Below are positions 62,741 through 64,000 of a stretch of DNA of 64,000 nucleotides, one piece after another (the stretch's first letter is position 1; each line of letters starts with the position of its first letter). Origin of the DNA: Rhizobium subbaraonis. Its GTDB lineage: Bacteria; Pseudomonadota; Alphaproteobacteria; Rhizobiales; Rhizobiaceae. The position numbers were made by a program, and so were the translations under genes. The notes beneath the pieces were generated by a model, which saw only the letters and a program-made list of their open reading frames with translations, did not search any database and had not been told where the DNA came from. The DNA is taken from positions 317,241 through 381,240 of the forward strand of contig NZ_OBQD01000005.1 in NCBI RefSeq assembly GCF_900220975.1, given 5' to 3'.

Positions 62741-63171
62741 TTGCCGGCGCCGCTCTTGGCTGCGGCTTCGAGCGCTGCAACGCGGTCGGCCAGGACCTTG
62801 TTGTCCTCGATCAGCTGATCGCGCTCTTTGGTCACAGCGTCGATGCGGGAAACCAGTGTCGCGTCGGAACCCTTGTTCAATTCCTTCTGGACCTCAAAGA
62901 GTTCCTTCTCCGCCTCCGACGCGCGCTCCAGGAGCATATCGCGCTCGTCGCGGATGGTATCGAGGGTCGCCTGCAGGTTGGCGACCTCGTTGGACTGGTT
63001 CTGTGCGCCGCTTTCGGGGCCGCCGGTCCAGTCGCCAAAATTGGCGCGAAGGCTTGCGACCTCCTCGTCGCTCAGTCCGGTCTTGCCGCCAAGGGGAACG
63101 GGCTTTCCCGGCGCATAGGTCTTGTTGCCGCATTTCACGGTAACGTTGAACTTCTCGGTTTTCGTGCTCAT
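62737..63171 (-). CDS. coiled-coil head-region protein
   Basis: 144 residues. The first 50 residues are beta-rich (Lys-Phe-Asn-Val-Thr-Val-Lys-Cys-Gly-Asn-Lys-Thr-Tyr) and resemble small phage head-associated proteins. Residues about 65-135 form a long charged coiled coil, and the end is Lys/Ser/Gly-rich. It follows the major capsid gene and may be a head-completion (FI-like) or scaffolding remnant. Its function is uncertain. Confidence 0.6.
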   Translation of the reverse strand: MSTKTEKFNVTVKCGNKTYAPGKPVPLGGKTGLSDEEVASLRANFGDWTGGPESGAQNQSNEVANLQATLDTIRDERDMLLERASEAEKELFEVQKELNKGSDATLVSRIDAVTKERDQLIEDNKVLADRVAALEAAAKSGAGK

Positions 63172-63244
63172 GGATCTCTCCGATCGGGTTCTTGCAACAG
63201 GGGATCGCCCGGCAATGCCGGACGATCACGCGTCGAGCCGGGCG

Positions 63245-64000
63245 TCAGCGCACCAGCGCAAACAGGCTGGCGTTCGGTTCCGGAACGATCGGAAGCGGCG
63301 CCGACTGCGTCTGCACGACGGTGCGGGAAGGGTTTCGTTCGGCCCACATGTCGGGGAAGCGCTCGACAGACCGGAGAGACTGGTTGTCGAGAATGGCGCC
63401 GTAACCGAACATGCCCTGGAACTGGAAGGGATCGAAGATGCCGACGCCGTAGGTGGGCCAGAAGTTGTTCTTCACTCCGCCGACCGTATAGGGCTGCGAG
63501 TACTGGACGAAGGTCAGTTCGCCGATCGTGCCGAGCACGGTCGAGTACTTGTTCTCGGCCCCGGTCGAAACGACGCCGAGTTCCATGCTGCCCGTTGCCT
63601 GACGACGATTGTCGAGCATTTCCATGAAGCGCGCAGACCGTTTCAGGAAGCCCGCAGCTCCACCGCCGAGCAGAACCTCGCGAGCGGTAAAGCCGTCGGT
63701 GTCGACGAGCAGCTGGCACCATTCTTCGATATCGTCATAGGGATCGACGCCGGTCTCACCCCAGCGCGCCGTCGAGGTGAGCGCGATGGTCAGTGCGGCA
63801 TCGCGTCCGTAGTTGATCGTCTGCGTCGGATAGTCCTCGCCGACAACCGTCACCTGTCCGGTGCGGATCGCCTGCGAGCACATGAACTCCTCGCGGCGGG
63901 TGACACGCATATCCTGATCGTCGATGATCATGGCGAGGTTGTAGGCGTAGCGGTCAGCCGGCGACATCTCGCCGCCGATGCGCTCGCCGGGAATGCGGAT
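63245..64000 (-). CDS. major capsid protein (gpE family), 5' end cut by the window
   Basis: At least 251 residues; the frame is open to the right edge, so the N-terminal part is missing. Features of the lambda gpE family are the Ile-Ile-Asp-Asp-Gln-Asp-Met-Arg-Val-Thr-Arg-Arg-Glu-Glu segment, the Tyr-Pro-Thr-Gln-Thr-Ile-Asn-Tyr-Gly-Arg segment and a C-terminal Pro-Ile-Val-Pro-Glu-Pro-Asn-Ala-Ser-Leu-Phe. It forms the icosahedral capsid shell. The ATG at 63967 is internal. Confidence 0.9.
   Translation of the reverse strand: MRIPGERIGGEMSPADRYAYNLAMIIDDQDMRVTRREEFMCSQAIRTGQVTVVGEDYPTQTINYGRDAALTIALTSTARWGETGVDPYDDIEEWCQLLVDTDGFTAREVLLGGGAAGFLKRSARFMEMLDNRRQATGSMELGVVSTGAENKYSTVLGTIGELTFVQYSQPYTVGGVKNNFWPTYGVGIFDPFQFQGMFGYGAILDNQSLRSVERFPDMWAERNPSRTVVQTQSAPLPIVPEPNASLFALVR

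Noticed and set aside
56941..64000. gene transfer agent rather than prophage
   Set aside because: Some tail genes resemble GTA families, but the region also has an amidase, a holin-like gene, a ligase and an RTX cargo gene, and J is far larger than GTA tip proteins. A prophage fits better, although terminase and integrase are out of view.

Overview
The window comes from an alphaproteobacterial chromosome, most likely Rhizobiaceae (a Sinorhizobium/Ensifer, Rhizobium or Shinella-like genome). I infer this from high GC, the CTP synthase, SecG, TpiA and ParE sequences, and the presence of DUF2336, DUF1489, DUF599, BTLCP-type protease and LiuR-like MerR families that are typical of rhizobia. I could not run a similarity search, so the genus is not settled.

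About 1-43.2 kb is chromosomal core and shell. It holds the end of a CDP-alcohol phosphatidyltransferase and a secreted esterase. Then come pyrG, secG and tpiA on the minus strand, an exported alpha/beta hydrolase, and parE. Further on are a DUF2336 protein, a CitE-like protein, a flavin reductase/nitroreductase pair, a PlsC-like acyltransferase and thrS. Next are a DMT exporter, a MarR regulator with an MFS transporter (with three matching operator palindromes), yidD with an IscU-like scaffold gene, and folE with hisI. After these lie a patatin, a CBS protein, a rhomboid protease, a PAS protein, and a PilZ protein followed by a LapG-family protease. A DD-carboxypeptidase with a SPOR domain follows, then a minus-strand trio (isoprenylcysteine-methyltransferase-like, E2-acyltransferase-like, SDR with a SEC-C tail). 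The block ends with lipoproteins, an L,D-transpeptidase, an SDR, sdaA, DUF599 and DUF1624 membrane proteins, a MerR regulator, mgtE, a deformylase-like protein lacking all catalytic motifs, and an HCX5R phosphatase.

From about 43.2-43.9 kb to the right edge is the left part of a siphovirus-like prophage. Read right to left on the minus strand it gives the major capsid protein (cut by the window edge), head-tail connector genes, tail terminator, tail tube, two tail-assembly chaperone ORFs joined by a canonical G-GGA-AAC slippery heptamer, and the tape measure. Then come two distal tail proteins, a GNAT protein in the slot where lambda K would sit, a 1536-residue tail-tip J protein, a small exported copy of J's C-terminal module, tail fibre proteins, an amidase endolysin, a small membrane gene broken by one extra base, and a holin-like protein. 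The outermost left segment carries accessory genes: a stand-alone LigD-type DNA ligase, a coupled run of three tiny ORFs, an RTX/cadherin-like secreted protein, and a 34-residue membrane peptide. No integrase, repressor, terminase or portal is inside the window, so the phage continues to the right.

The points most worth following are the programmed -1 frameshift in the tail chaperones, the frameshifted small membrane gene in the lysis cassette, the duplicated J module with a Tat-like signal, the RTX gene in the prophage, the dead deformylase, the SDR-SEC-C/E2-like/ICMT-like operon, and a gene-free 0.8 kb junction with two twin terminator hairpins.
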